Below are positions 50,737 through 59,458 of a stretch of 64,000 bases of DNA, in pieces. The DNA is from Paenibacillus_AR mesotrionivorans. GTDB taxonomy: Bacteria; Bacillota; Bacilli; Paenibacillales; NBRC-103111. Made by a program: the position numbers and the translations under genes. The stretch spans positions 372,001 to 436,000 of the forward strand of contig NZ_JBJURJ010000002.1 of NCBI RefSeq assembly GCF_046098205.1, in the 5' to 3' direction. Every line of letters begins with the position of its first letter. Positions within the stretch are counted from its first letter, which is position 1. A model generated the notes under the pieces. It saw nothing but the letters and a program-made list of their open reading frames with translations. It was not told the DNA's origin and did not search any database.

Positions 50737-51912
50737 GTGGATAATTTTGTATTTTACAGTCCTACCTGTTTTGTATTCGGCAAGGATGAGGAAAACCATG
50801 TTGGCGCGTATGTGCGCCGTTTCGGCGGGAGCCGGGTGCTTATCCATTACGGTGGCGGCTCCGTGATCCGCTCGGGCCTGATGGTCCGGGTGAAGCGCTC
50901 CCTGGCGGAGGAAGGCATCTCCTTCGTGGAGCTGGGCGGGGTAAAGCCCAATCCCCGCAGCGGTCTGGTCTATCAAGGGATTGAATTATGCCGCAAGGAG
51001 CAGGTGGACTTTGTGCTGGCGGTGGGAGGCGGCAGCGTCATTGATTCGGCCAAGGCCATTGCCGCAGGCGCTCTTTATGAGGGGGACTTCTGGGACCATC
51101 ACCAGGGAAAACCCATCACTAAGGCGCTGCCTATCGGCACCATTCTGACTATCGCCGCGGCAGGCAGCGAGGGCTCCCCCAACTGTGTCATCACCAAGGA
51201 GGAGGGCATGTACAAACGGGGCGCCAACAGCGACCATCTCCGCCCCGCCTTCTCCATTCTGAATCCGGCGCTGACCCAGACAGTTCCCCCCTACCAGATC
51301 GCATGCGGGATAACCGATATCATGGCGCATCTTCTGGAGCGTTATTTCACCACCACAGCAGATGTGGAAGTAACCGACCGGCTCATCGAGGGTCTGCTTC
51401 TGGCGGTGATCAAGGAAGCTCCACGGGTGATGGCCGATCCCTCCGACTACCAGGCCCAGGCCAACCTCATGTGGGCAGGGATGATGGCCCACAACAATTC
51501 CTGCGGCGTGGGCCGTACCCAGGACTGGGCCAGCCATTATATCGAGCATGAGCTGTCGGCGCTCTACGACTGCGCTCACGGAGCGGGACTAGCCGTCGTG
51601 TTCCCCGCATGGATGACCTACACCATGGGGCATAACGTCAGCCGGTTTGCCCAGCTTGCTGTCCGGGTTTGGGGCTGCCAGATGGACTTCACCCATCCGG
51701 AGAATACCGCCAGAGCGGGGATTACCGCTCTGAAGCAGTTCTGGACCTCACTGGGTATGCCAACCACTTTTGCGGAGCTGGGAGCCAAGCCGGAGGATAT
51801 TGAGCATATGGCCCGCCTTGCCTGCCACGGCGACGTGCGCAAAGGCTCCCTAGGCACCTTTGCCAAGCTGGATGCGGAGGATGTGGCGAAGATTTACCGT
51901 CTGATGCTGTAA
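50737..51912 (+). CDS. Iron-containing alcohol dehydrogenase (BdhA/YqhD-like)
   Basis: 391 residues with a GTG start (AAGGG 6 bases upstream). NAD(P)H-dependent reduction of aldehydes. The coenzyme loop is AVGGGSVIDSAKAIA (95-109). The metal ligands Asp194, His198, His267 and His281 fall at exactly the positions known in E. coli YqhD. It is a single gene with its own terminator; likely role is removal of reactive aldehydes or butanol/propanediol formation. Confidence 0.92.
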   Translation: MDNFVFYSPTCFVFGKDEENHVGAYVRRFGGSRVLIHYGGGSVIRSGLMVRVKRSLAEEGISFVELGGVKPNPRSGLVYQGIELCRKEQVDFVLAVGGGSVIDSAKAIAAGALYEGDFWDHHQGKPITKALPIGTILTIAAAGSEGSPNCVITKEEGMYKRGANSDHLRPAFSILNPALTQTVPPYQIACGITDIMAHLLERYFTTTADVEVTDRLIEGLLLAVIKEAPRVMADPSDYQAQANLMWAGMMAHNNSCGVGRTQDWASHYIEHELSALYDCAHGAGLAVVFPAWMTYTMGHNVSRFAQLAVRVWGCQMDFTHPENTARAGITALKQFWTSLGMPTTFAELGAKPEDIEHMARLACHGDVRKGSLGTFAKLDAEDVAKIYRLML

Positions 51913-51941
51913 CCATCCTGCAACCATCTATCCCATGAACT

Positions 51942-51976
51942 AACCACCCTTCTTCCGGGGTGGTTTTCTTGTTTTT
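51942..51976 (+). terminator. Terminator of the alcohol dehydrogenase gene
   Basis: AACCACCC (51942-51949) pairs with GGGTGGTT (51958-51965), followed by TTCTTGTTTTT. Confidence 0.85.
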
Positions 51977-52032
51977 AAGATGCATAAAAATTACTGATAA
52001 TACCAAATTTAAGATTAAAAGGTGGTGTTGTA

Positions 52033-53130
52033 ATGAAAGTGGCGATAATGGGTGCAGGTTTATCCGGACTGGCTTGTGCCCTAACGTTAGAAAAACACGG
52101 TATTATCCCGGATATCTACGAAACCGGCGCCCAGGTTGGGGACCGCTTTGTCTATGCCGAAATTTTCTTCGGCGTAACCGCCAGACCTGCCAGGGATTGT
52201 GTAACCTACCTGGCCAATGAGCTGGGGATTTACCTCAACCCCGTGTACATGATCCGCACCATGTCCATTCACGGGCCCGGGGAAACCGCTGTGATGGAGG
52301 GAAGCCTGGGTCATTCCAATATCCGGGGGCGGCACGAAAAAGCCTTGGAGAAGCATCTCCAACAGCAGCTGCAGTCCCCAATCCGCTTCCGTTCCCAGGT
52401 AACCTATGAGGAATTGCTGGAGGATTATACTCACGTGGTGGTGGCCACAGGCGAAACGACCATTGCCCGGCGGCTCAAAAATTATGATCTGGCCTTGACC
52501 GTATCCATGAAGGGCTGCACCGTATCGGGGAGCTTCGATCTCAACCGGGTGTATACCTGGCTGAACGATGCCTATTGCCCCAAGGGCTACGGATATCTCA
52601 TCCCCCTGTCCGAAAAGGAAGCCAGTGTCGTCATCGCCTATCCGGATTACCCGCTGAACCAAAACGTGGATATCCACTCTCTTTGGGACAAATTCTTCCC
52701 CAGGGTTTGCTCCGACCTCCAGCAGGCTCTGACTGTGACAGACGGCTTCGAGATCAATCATTATCCCATTGGCATATCCCGGGACTCCCGGATCGGGAAT
52801 ACTTTTTTTGTGGGAAACAACTTCGGCAGCATTATGCCCTTTCTCGGCTTCGGGCAATTTTCCTCCCTGGCAACCGGCGTGTACGCCGCCTGGGATATGT
52901 GCGGGCTGGGAGACTACGGGAAGCTGACCCGACCTTTACGCAAAAGCTATGACAATTCCCTTATCCTCCGCAAGGCAATGGAGCAGATTGGCAATGACCA
53001 GCTGGACTCCATCGTCAAGTGGCTGGATACACCCGTCGGGCACAAGCTGTTCAACATGAAGCAGGTTGATTTGCTACGTGCCGCTTCTTACCTGCTAAGA
53101 CCCTGGGTGGGCATAAAATCACTGGTGTGA
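52033..53130 (+). CDS. FAD-dependent oxidoreductase (monooxygenase/geranylgeranyl-reductase-like)
   Basis: 365 residues. The FAD-binding motif is at the very N-terminus (AIMGAGLSGLACALTLEKHG), a second GDRxxxxG-type motif is seen late (GNTFFVGNNFGSIMPFLGFGQ, about 260-280). The size and layout fit the small class of FAD oxidoreductases related to geranylgeranyl reductases and aromatic monooxygenases; no membrane segment. AGGTGGTG precedes the ATG. It is 19 bp upstream of the DUF3231 gene and is probably co-transcribed. Substrate unknown. Confidence 0.8.
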   Translation: MKVAIMGAGLSGLACALTLEKHGIIPDIYETGAQVGDRFVYAEIFFGVTARPARDCVTYLANELGIYLNPVYMIRTMSIHGPGETAVMEGSLGHSNIRGRHEKALEKHLQQQLQSPIRFRSQVTYEELLEDYTHVVVATGETTIARRLKNYDLALTVSMKGCTVSGSFDLNRVYTWLNDAYCPKGYGYLIPLSEKEASVVIAYPDYPLNQNVDIHSLWDKFFPRVCSDLQQALTVTDGFEINHYPIGISRDSRIGNTFFVGNNFGSIMPFLGFGQFSSLATGVYAAWDMCGLGDYGKLTRPLRKSYDNSLILRKAMEQIGNDQLDSIVKWLDTPVGHKLFNMKQVDLLRAASYLLRPWVGIKSLV

Positions 53131-53149
53131 ATAATTAGGGGGGGGTTTC

Positions 53150-54136
53150 TTGAATCAGACCCATACCGGGCTATGCGCCCTGGAAATCAGCTACTTGTGG
53201 GCGGGTTATGCTGTGGACAGCATGTCCGTCTCCATCCTGTCCGGCTACAGCCACCATGCAACGAATAATCAGGTCAAGGATCTCTTAACAACCACCGCAG
53301 AATTCGGGCAGGAGCAGGTGAACCGGAGAAGCCGGATTATGTCCGGTGAGGGCATGCCTCTGCCCAAGGGCTTCATCGTGGAGGAGGAGGTGCATATGTC
53401 GGCGCCGCGGCTGTTTTCCGACCGTTTCTATCTCATTTATCTGTCCATCGCCACCCGCCTCGGGCTGCTTTTCTATTCCCAGGCGTTGGGTGTCGCCTGC
53501 CGGGAGGACGTCCGCTTCTTTTCCTCGGACAGCCTGCAAGCCACGGAACGCTTGCAAAACTCTGTGCTTACTCTGATGCAGAACCGGGGTGAATATTTCC
53601 GCCCGCCTGTTCTGACCGCTCCCGACCATCCGGAGTTTATCCAAAAAACCAGCTTCCTGAACGGCTTTTTCGGTGACAAGCGGCCGTTGACCGGGATGGA
53701 AATCAGCGGCTTATACAGCTCCATGGAGCTTGTCCTGCTAATGGAAGCCATCAGCACCGGTTTTGCCCAGGTGTCCTCCGACGCCAAGGTCAGAGAGCAG
53801 TTTCTGCGGATGAAGGAGCTCACAGCCAGCCACAAGCAATCCATGGAGAAGGTTCTGGAAAAGGATGATCTGCCTGCTCCTGTTTCCTTCGTAGCTGAGG
53901 TCACCAACTCTACCAAGGCCCTCTTCTCAGAGCGGCTGATGCTCTGCCATGCCGCCGGTTTGAACGGAACCCTCATCGAAGCCTACGGCAATGCCCTGAG
54001 CTATACCATGCGCAATGATGTAGCAGCCCTGTACCTGAAGCAGATCGCACAGGTGGGAATGCTGGCGGAGAGTATGACCAAAACTCTGGTGGATTTCGAA
54101 TGGCTGGAAAAACCCCCTGGGGCACTGGAGCGGTAG
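53150..54136 (+). CDS. DUF3231 protein
   Basis: 328 residues with a TTG start behind a G-rich ribosome site. Two related four-helix halves (about 1-165 and 170-328) match DUF3231, a ferritin-like helical family frequent in spore-forming Bacillales; the phrase LPKGFIVEEEVHMSAPRLFSDRFYLIYL and its partner LPAPVSFVAEVTNSTKALFSERLMLCHA show the duplication. Function unknown; a spore-coat role has been suggested for relatives. It follows the FAD oxidoreductase gene directly and is closed by a strong terminator. Confidence 0.85.
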   Translation: MNQTHTGLCALEISYLWAGYAVDSMSVSILSGYSHHATNNQVKDLLTTTAEFGQEQVNRRSRIMSGEGMPLPKGFIVEEEVHMSAPRLFSDRFYLIYLSIATRLGLLFYSQALGVACREDVRFFSSDSLQATERLQNSVLTLMQNRGEYFRPPVLTAPDHPEFIQKTSFLNGFFGDKRPLTGMEISGLYSSMELVLLMEAISTGFAQVSSDAKVREQFLRMKELTASHKQSMEKVLEKDDLPAPVSFVAEVTNSTKALFSERLMLCHAAGLNGTLIEAYGNALSYTMRNDVAALYLKQIAQVGMLAESMTKTLVDFEWLEKPPGALER

Positions 54137-54147
54137 AGCTATCCGTT

Positions 54148-54178
54148 GACTGTTGAGACCGTCTCAACAGTCTTTTTT
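54148..54178. terminator. Terminator between DUF3231 and RCC1-like genes
   Basis: GACTGTTGAG pairs with CTCAACAGTC (54148-54172), followed by TTTTTTAT on the plus strand. Confidence 0.85.
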
Positions 54179-55034
54179 ATTGCCGGATGCTGCCCCACCC
54201 GCTTACATCACATTGGCCATAATCGTTAGCTCCAACAGCCATCACGGTACCATCGGATTGAAGTCCGAGAGTATGGGAACACCCTGCTGCTACCGCCCTA
54301 ATATCCTTCCAACCATCCGCTTCGCATTGGCCATGCAGATTCAAACCCGCAGCCAGCACCCTGCCGTCAGATGTAAGACCCACAGTATGATAACTCCCGG
54401 CTGAAATAGCTACTATATCGCGCCAGCCGCTTACGTTACATTGGCCATGCTTATTCCACCCTGCACCCGTAACCGTCCCATCCCATTTAAGCCCCACCGT
54501 GTGAAGATACCCCGCCGAAACAGCAGCTATGCCGCACCAGTCATTCACATTGCATTGGCGGTATTTATTGTTGCCTGCCGCAAGCACCGTTCCATCTGCT
54601 TTCAAGCCGACGGTATGCCAGTCACCGGCCGTGACCGCCACAATATCCAACCAACCGCCCACGCTGCATTCACCCTCGTTGTTACGGCCTACTGCCAGCA
54701 CTGTACCATCCGATTTAACCCCAATGGTACGGCACCAGCCTGCTGCAATGGCTGCAATATCGCGCCAGTTGTGAACATTGCATTGGCCATGCTTATTCCA
54801 CCCCGCCGCTATCACCCTACCGTCAGATGTAAGACCAACGGTATGCGCATTCCCCGTATTCGTGGCCATATGTACATTACCGGCAGCAACTGCTACGATT
54901 TGGCTCCAGCCGCTTACATCACATTGCCCGCATTTATTATCCCCGGCTGCTGTTACCGTTCCGTCGGTTTTCAAACCGACGGTATGGCGGCGTCCTGCCG
55001 CTAGGGAACCTTTATGCAATAGTTTGGTCTCCAT
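54177..55034 (-). CDS. Seven-repeat RCC1-like beta-propeller protein
   Basis: 285 residues built of seven repeats of about 40 residues. Each has the pattern G-x-N-x-x-G-Q-C-x-V-x-x-W, then I-A-A-V-A-A-G-x-x-H-T-V-G-L-x-x-D-G-T-V-x-A-A-G, as in RCC1 propellers. The conserved Cys in each GQC could form a ring of thiols. No signal peptide or membrane segment is visible, so it is cytosolic or exported by an unknown route. It stands alone between convergent and divergent neighbours. Bacterial RCC1-like proteins are little studied; no function is proposed. Confidence 0.85.
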   Translation of the reverse strand: METKLLHKGSLAAGRRHTVGLKTDGTVTAAGDNKCGQCDVSGWSQIVAVAAGNVHMATNTGNAHTVGLTSDGRVIAAGWNKHGQCNVHNWRDIAAIAAGWCRTIGVKSDGTVLAVGRNNEGECSVGGWLDIVAVTAGDWHTVGLKADGTVLAAGNNKYRQCNVNDWCGIAAVSAGYLHTVGLKWDGTVTGAGWNKHGQCNVSGWRDIVAISAGSYHTVGLTSDGRVLAAGLNLHGQCEADGWKDIRAVAAGCSHTLGLQSDGTVMAVGANDYGQCDVSGWGSIRQ

Positions 55035-55142
55035 GTTTTCCCCCGCCCATTCATATCTCCTGCCCGTCCATCCGTGTAGCTTATCTTATTCGATGTCGTA
55101 ATCTCATACTCCTTGCTTGGACATGCTCATTCAAATTCCCCC

Positions 55143-55181
55143 TTGACACGCCTTAACTGTACTATTACTATTAATACAGTT
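55143..55181 (+). promoter_or_regulatory. Promoter with YtrA-like operator before the GntR-ABC operon
   Basis: TTGACA (55143-55148), 17 bases, TACTAT (55166-55171). An inverted repeat AACTGTA-N13-TACAGTT (55155-55181) covers the spacer and -10. Bacillus subtilis YtrA binds an inverted repeat with the same 13-base spacing, so autoregulation by the GntR protein downstream is likely. Confidence 0.75.
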
Positions 55182-55230
55182 AGTTCACGAACGGGAGCGC
55201 AGACCGTTACCGGGAGAAAGGGGCGAAGCC

Positions 55231-55605
55231 ATGTTTGAATTGGATTTACGCAGCCGCAGGCCCATCTATGAGCAGCTCATGGACAAAATCAAGGATGCCA
55301 TCCTCTATGGGGTCCTGAAGCAGGATGAGCAGCTTCCCTCTGTCCGGACGCTTTCCACACAGCTTACGGTTAATCCCAATACAGTGCAGAAGGCATACCG
55401 GGAGCTGGAGCGGGAGGGCTTCATTTATTCCCTGCCGGGCAAGGGCAGCTTCGTCTCCCCCGGCAAGGCCCACGCCAACCTGGCAAGATTGGCGGAGGTG
55501 CGCCGGGAGCTGGCCGGACTGATGGAGGAGGCCGCCCGGCTAGGCATGACCCAGGACGAAATTTTATCTCTTTATCAAAAGGTGCAAGCCTCGAAAAAGG
55601 AGTGA
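55231..55605 (+). CDS. GntR-family repressor, YtrA subfamily
   Basis: 124 residues. Winged helix-turn-helix (about 10-75; RPIYEQLMDKIKDAILYGVLKQDEQLPSVRTLSTQLTVNPNTVQKAYRELEREGFIYSLPGKGSFV) with only a short helical tail, the hallmark of the YtrA subfamily that controls linked ABC transporters. AAAGGGG is 7 bases from the ATG. The next gene begins 5 bases after its stop codon. A matching operator lies at 55155-55181. Confidence 0.93.
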   Translation: MFELDLRSRRPIYEQLMDKIKDAILYGVLKQDEQLPSVRTLSTQLTVNPNTVQKAYRELEREGFIYSLPGKGSFVSPGKAHANLARLAEVRRELAGLMEEAARLGMTQDEILSLYQKVQASKKE

Positions 55606-55610
55606 CACAC

Positions 55611-56513
55611 ATGATCGAAATCAGCGGAATCAGCAAAAGCTTCCAGCGGGAGCAAGCGGTGAAGGAGCTCAGCCTGACCATACATAATGCGTCCGTCTTT
55701 GGCCTTCTGGGCTCCAACGGCGCCGGCAAAACCACCCTGCTGAAGCTGATGGCGGGCATTATGAAGCCCGATGAAGGCAGTATCCTGATGGAGGGGCAGC
55801 CGGTTTATGAAAATCTGGTGAATAAGGGGCGTTTGATCTTTGTCCCCGACGCTCCCCACTTCTTCCCCCAAACCAGCCTGCGCCAGATGGCCGATTATTA
55901 CCGGTCGGTTTATCCCGGGTGGAGCGAGGAACGGTACAAGCAGCTTTCTCAGGTATTTCAACTGGATGAAAAGCGCAAGCTGCACCGCTTCTCCAAGGGG
56001 ATGCAGCGCCAAGCCTCCTTCTGGCTGGCCTTAAGCTGTATGCCGGAGGTGCTTATTCTCGATGAGCCCATTGACGGCTTGGACCCTATTATGCGCCGCC
56101 AGATCAAGAATCTCATGTTCCAGGAATCCGCCGAACGGGGCATGACCGCCGTCATTTCCTCCCATAACCTGCGGGAAATCGAGGATCTCTGCGACCATGT
56201 GGGCATGATGCACCAAGGCAGATTAATCATCGATAAGGACTTGGATGTGATGAAGGCCGATACCCACAAGGTCCAGACCGCCTTCTGCAGCGCAGACGGG
56301 GAACCGGAGCTTCCCGGAAATCTCAGAATTCTGCATTCAGAGTCCCGGGGAAGCGTCAGGGTTTACATTGTGAAGGGCGAACGCGGGGAAATTGAGGAAA
56401 CCTTCCGCCGCCTGAATCCGTTGGTGCTGGACCTCCTGCCGCTGACGCTGGAGGAGATATTCTTTTACGAAATGGGGGATGCGGGTTATGAAGTCCAACC
56501 GATTCTTCTTTAA
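55611..56513 (+). CDS. ABC transporter ATPase
   Basis: 300 residues from the ATG at 55611 (AAGGAG 8 bases upstream). Walker A GSNGAGKTT, signature FSKGMQRQ, Walker B VLILDEPIDGLDP, H-loop ISSHNLREIE. It is of the exporter-type ATPases of YtrB/CcmA style with a C-terminal extension (about 210-300). It overlaps the permease gene by 26 bases. With the GntR regulator it resembles the Ytr system of Bacillus, which answers cell-wall antibiotics. Confidence 0.93.
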   Translation: MIEISGISKSFQREQAVKELSLTIHNASVFGLLGSNGAGKTTLLKLMAGIMKPDEGSILMEGQPVYENLVNKGRLIFVPDAPHFFPQTSLRQMADYYRSVYPGWSEERYKQLSQVFQLDEKRKLHRFSKGMQRQASFWLALSCMPEVLILDEPIDGLDPIMRRQIKNLMFQESAERGMTAVISSHNLREIEDLCDHVGMMHQGRLIIDKDLDVMKADTHKVQTAFCSADGEPELPGNLRILHSESRGSVRVYIVKGERGEIEETFRRLNPLVLDLLPLTLEEIFFYEMGDAGYEVQPILL

Positions 56514-58479
56514 TTCCGGTGTCATCCGCCAGGACCTTCGCCAGCATGGCTGGATCGGCATTCTGTATCTGCTCGGACTCCTGTTTTCTCTTCCGCTTCA
56601 AATGATGATGACCGAGCTGTCCCCCCGCGCTCCGCGGATGGTGCTGCAGAACCTGTTTTCTGACGGGAACGGTGATTTTCAGAACCTTCTGGTTATGGTG
56701 TTTCCGGTAGCGGCCGGGATTTTTATCTTCCGTTATCTCCAGTCCAAAGGCTCTGCGGATTTCCAGCACAGCCTTCCTTTACGCCGTGACCGTCTGTTTT
56801 TATCCCATCTGGCCAGCGGGTTGATCCTGCTGGTTGTGCCCATTCTGGTCAATGCCTGTATACTGGCTATTGTGAAGATGATGCCTGACCTGGCGTATGT
56901 GTTCAGGTGGTACGTGCTTTTCAAATGGCTGGCAACCTTATTGGTCCTTACCGTTTTTATGTACATATTCACTGTCTTCGTCGGGATGTGTACCGGTCAG
57001 TCCATTCTTCAGACGGCGGTGGTGTTTATCCTGCTGCTTCTGCCTGCCGCCCTGGGCGAACTGTGGGGCTTTCATTTCCGGACTTACTTGTACGGATATT
57101 CCACATATTATGTCGACAACAGCATGAACTGGTCCAACTGGTCCCCCCTTGTCCAACTGCTGGAACAGAATTTGGAGCAATTCGACCGGTATTCCGCATT
57201 CATCTATACGGGCTTGTCCTGTGTGTTCGGAGCTGCCGCATTTTTCCTGTACCGTCTGCGCAAGACGGAGGCTGCCACCCAGGCCATCGCCTTCAGCTAC
57301 TTTAACCCTCTGTTCCGCGGGGGCGTTATGGTATGCGCCATGATGGTGGCAGGCGCCTATTTTCATCAATCCAATAATAACCCCGGTTGGACCTGGTTTG
57401 GCTATATCGCGGGAGCGGTGATCGGCTTTGCCGGGGTGGAGATGCTGCTGCAGAAATCCTGGCAGATCTATAGCCGCAAGGCATTGATCCGCTTCGGGGG
57501 TTACACGCTGCTTTGCGCGCTGATCCTGTATGTGCCTGTGACCAATATCAGCGGATATGTCACCCGCGTCCCGGATACGGCCCAGGTGGAGAAAACCACC
57601 GTCAGCCTGGAAGGACAGGTTTACTCCATGTTCCGGAACAGTCGTACAAACAGCCAGAGAGATGAGGCTTACATTAACGCTATCCGCGATCTGCACAAGA
57701 AGCTGGTGGTTACCCGGGCCAAAGGCCCGTTGCCACATAGCCCCACCCCCATCCGGACCATCAATGTAAACATTGCGTATTGGCTCGAGGATGGTTCCGT
57801 CCTGTCCCGTGAATATCCGGCCATTCCGGTTCCGCTGATTGAGGAGCAATTGAAGCCGATGATGGAAACGGAAGGATACAAAAAAGCGGTCTTCGATTTG
57901 AATTTGTTGGATCAGCGCATTGACCGGATTACACTGGAGGGGGCGTATTATGCGGAAGGAAGGTATGCCGAAAACCCCAAAACTGCTGTAATCACGGATC
58001 CGCAGGAAATCAAGGAATTCCAGGAAATCCTGAAGCGGGAGCTGCTGAATATGACCTATGAGGACCACACCGACGGCCGGTTGGAGTGGGCTACGGTGAG
58101 CGTTCTGCCTTCCGGAAAGAACGACCAGACCCGGTATCTCTGGAAAAAATCCTTCAAGGAATTGGATGCTTGGATGACAGCCAAGGGTTATGCCACCAAA
58201 GTGAAGCTCATCCCGGCCAATGTGACGGATCTGGAGGCGGTGCTCATGGATCCGGTGCTTTCGGCAGACCGGTACAGCTTCCCTTCGGAGCAGGAATACC
58301 GGTTCCAAACCTCTGTCAGCACCCCGGTACCCATTACAGATAAGCAGAAGATCGAATCCATTCTGGAAAATATGTCGATCTACGAATCAGGTGCCGCCGG
58401 CTATATGATCAAATTCAAGATGACCGGCACCAATCAGGTGGTTTACGGCTTTATCCCGGAGGACCGGCTTGTCCCCTGA
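56488..58479 (+). CDS. ABC-2-type permease with large extracytoplasmic C-terminal part
   Basis: About 663 residues from the ATG at 56488 (GGGGG 9 bases upstream). About eight membrane helices lie in the first 350 residues (for example GILYLLGLLFSLPLQMMM and LLVLTVFMYIFTVFVGM), and a hydrophilic region of about 310 residues (after VPVTNISGY) follows. The layout fits YtrC/YtrD-like permeases of GntR-linked transporters. It is the membrane partner of the ATPase before it. The transported compound is unknown; the C-terminal region may bind it outside the membrane. Confidence 0.85.
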   Translation: MKSNRFFFNSGVIRQDLRQHGWIGILYLLGLLFSLPLQMMMTELSPRAPRMVLQNLFSDGNGDFQNLLVMVFPVAAGIFIFRYLQSKGSADFQHSLPLRRDRLFLSHLASGLILLVVPILVNACILAIVKMMPDLAYVFRWYVLFKWLATLLVLTVFMYIFTVFVGMCTGQSILQTAVVFILLLLPAALGELWGFHFRTYLYGYSTYYVDNSMNWSNWSPLVQLLEQNLEQFDRYSAFIYTGLSCVFGAAAFFLYRLRKTEAATQAIAFSYFNPLFRGGVMVCAMMVAGAYFHQSNNNPGWTWFGYIAGAVIGFAGVEMLLQKSWQIYSRKALIRFGGYTLLCALILYVPVTNISGYVTRVPDTAQVEKTTVSLEGQVYSMFRNSRTNSQRDEAYINAIRDLHKKLVVTRAKGPLPHSPTPIRTINVNIAYWLEDGSVLSREYPAIPVPLIEEQLKPMMETEGYKKAVFDLNLLDQRIDRITLEGAYYAEGRYAENPKTAVITDPQEIKEFQEILKRELLNMTYEDHTDGRLEWATVSVLPSGKNDQTRYLWKKSFKELDAWMTAKGYATKVKLIPANVTDLEAVLMDPVLSADRYSFPSEQEYRFQTSVSTPVPITDKQKIESILENMSIYESGAAGYMIKFKMTGTNQVVYGFIPEDRLVP

Positions 58480-58499
58480 CCAAGCCTACCTTAAACAAA

Positions 58500-58554
58500 A
58501 ACACTCCCTGCCGCCGCATGCATAACTGCGGTGAACGGGAGTGTTTTGGTTTTA
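58500..58554. terminator. Bidirectional terminator
   Basis: AACACTCCC (58500-58508) pairs with GGGAGTGTT (58537-58545), with T/A runs on both sides; it serves the ABC operon and the small membrane-protein gene. Confidence 0.8.
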
Positions 58555-58562
58555 GGGAAGAG

Positions 58563-58961
58563 TCAGGAGGTCCTACGGAGACGGAGGCGGATATAACGAA
58601 CGATTTCCGCCACGAAGCCCAAGGCAATTCCCGCTCCGGAGAAAAGCATGAAATAAAGAAAGCCGATCAGATCCCCCCAGGCGTCGATATTCAGATAAGC
58701 GCTGCGTATCATGGACGCCAGCCCTATACCGGTGCCTATTGACGACAACAGCCAGAACCATCGTGCTCCCAGCCAGCCCATTCCGTTAATGACCGCCGCC
58801 ACAATGATGCTAAACAACAGAAGCCGGAGTGCAAGCCATATATCCGTTTCATTCCGCCAGACGGCGAAGCGGGCAAGCCACATCACAATGGTCATCATAA
58901 TCGCATACCAAACGAACCAGACCAGCCAGCGTCTGCTTCTGGCCTGCGGCAGATAATTCAT
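58563..58961 (-). CDS. Small four-helix membrane protein, unknown
   Basis: 132 residues from the ATG at 58961 (GGGGAGG 5 bases upstream). Four hydrophobic segments (WLVWFVWYAIMMTIVMWLA, LLLFSIIVAAVINGMGWLG, FWLLSSIGTGIGLASMI and FLYFMLFSGAGIALGFVAEIV) and a basic C-terminus (RYIRLRLRRTS). I do not recognise a family. No partner gene is evident. Confidence 0.7.
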   Translation of the reverse strand: MNYLPQARSRRWLVWFVWYAIMMTIVMWLARFAVWRNETDIWLALRLLLFSIIVAAVINGMGWLGARWFWLLSSIGTGIGLASMIRSAYLNIDAWGDLIGFLYFMLFSGAGIALGFVAEIVRYIRLRLRRTS

Positions 58962-59189
58962 AATCCTCCCCCTTCCGTACAGTTCCAAATATCCCCTATA
59001 CCATCCATTACCCCTGCTGCGCCCCGCTTAACATAGAGATAGTTTCCGCAGTTAGGCCCAGCCGCCTGCTATATATCTTATATGTTTAAGATACCAGTAT
59101 AACCCGGAAGCATACAACCGAATCTTTACTTGCCTTTTATGATGCGGACTGTAGTTCCGCTATTTCGCTCAATTTGCCCCTTTTGGGGT

Positions 59190-59325
59190 TTTCGCGGACA
59201 CAGGGGACGTTATTTGCTCCGTCAGGGGCTGCTCCAGCCTGATTTGGTTCAGATAACGTCTCCTCGGTCCGTTCAGAAGAAATGAATGCGTTTTTCGGCC
59301 TAATAACGTCCTCTGTGTCCGTTGG
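59190..59325. repeat. ATAACGTC...GTCCGTT repeats
   Basis: Two direct copies (about 59250-59270, and 59301-59323 reading ATAACGTCCTCTGTGTCCGT) and one inverted copy (about 59194-59214, GCGGACACAGGGGACGTTAT). The gap 58962-59366 has no convincing gene. Confidence 0.6.
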
Positions 59326-59366
59326 CTCATCCCGGCGGGGCAGCAGCACCACTTCGCCCAAGGCGC

Positions 59367-59400
59367 AAAAAACCCCCTCCGGCTCACACCGGAGAGGGTT
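59367..59400 (-). terminator. Terminator of the polyamine operon
   Basis: AACCCCCTCCGG (59371-59382) pairs with CCGGAGAGGGTT (59389-59400); on the minus strand TTTTTTG follows. Confidence 0.85.
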
Positions 59401-59458
59401 CAATACCTATGCAAGGGTTGAGCCCTGCCTATTCGAAGTGATTCGGGCCGTCAGCTTC

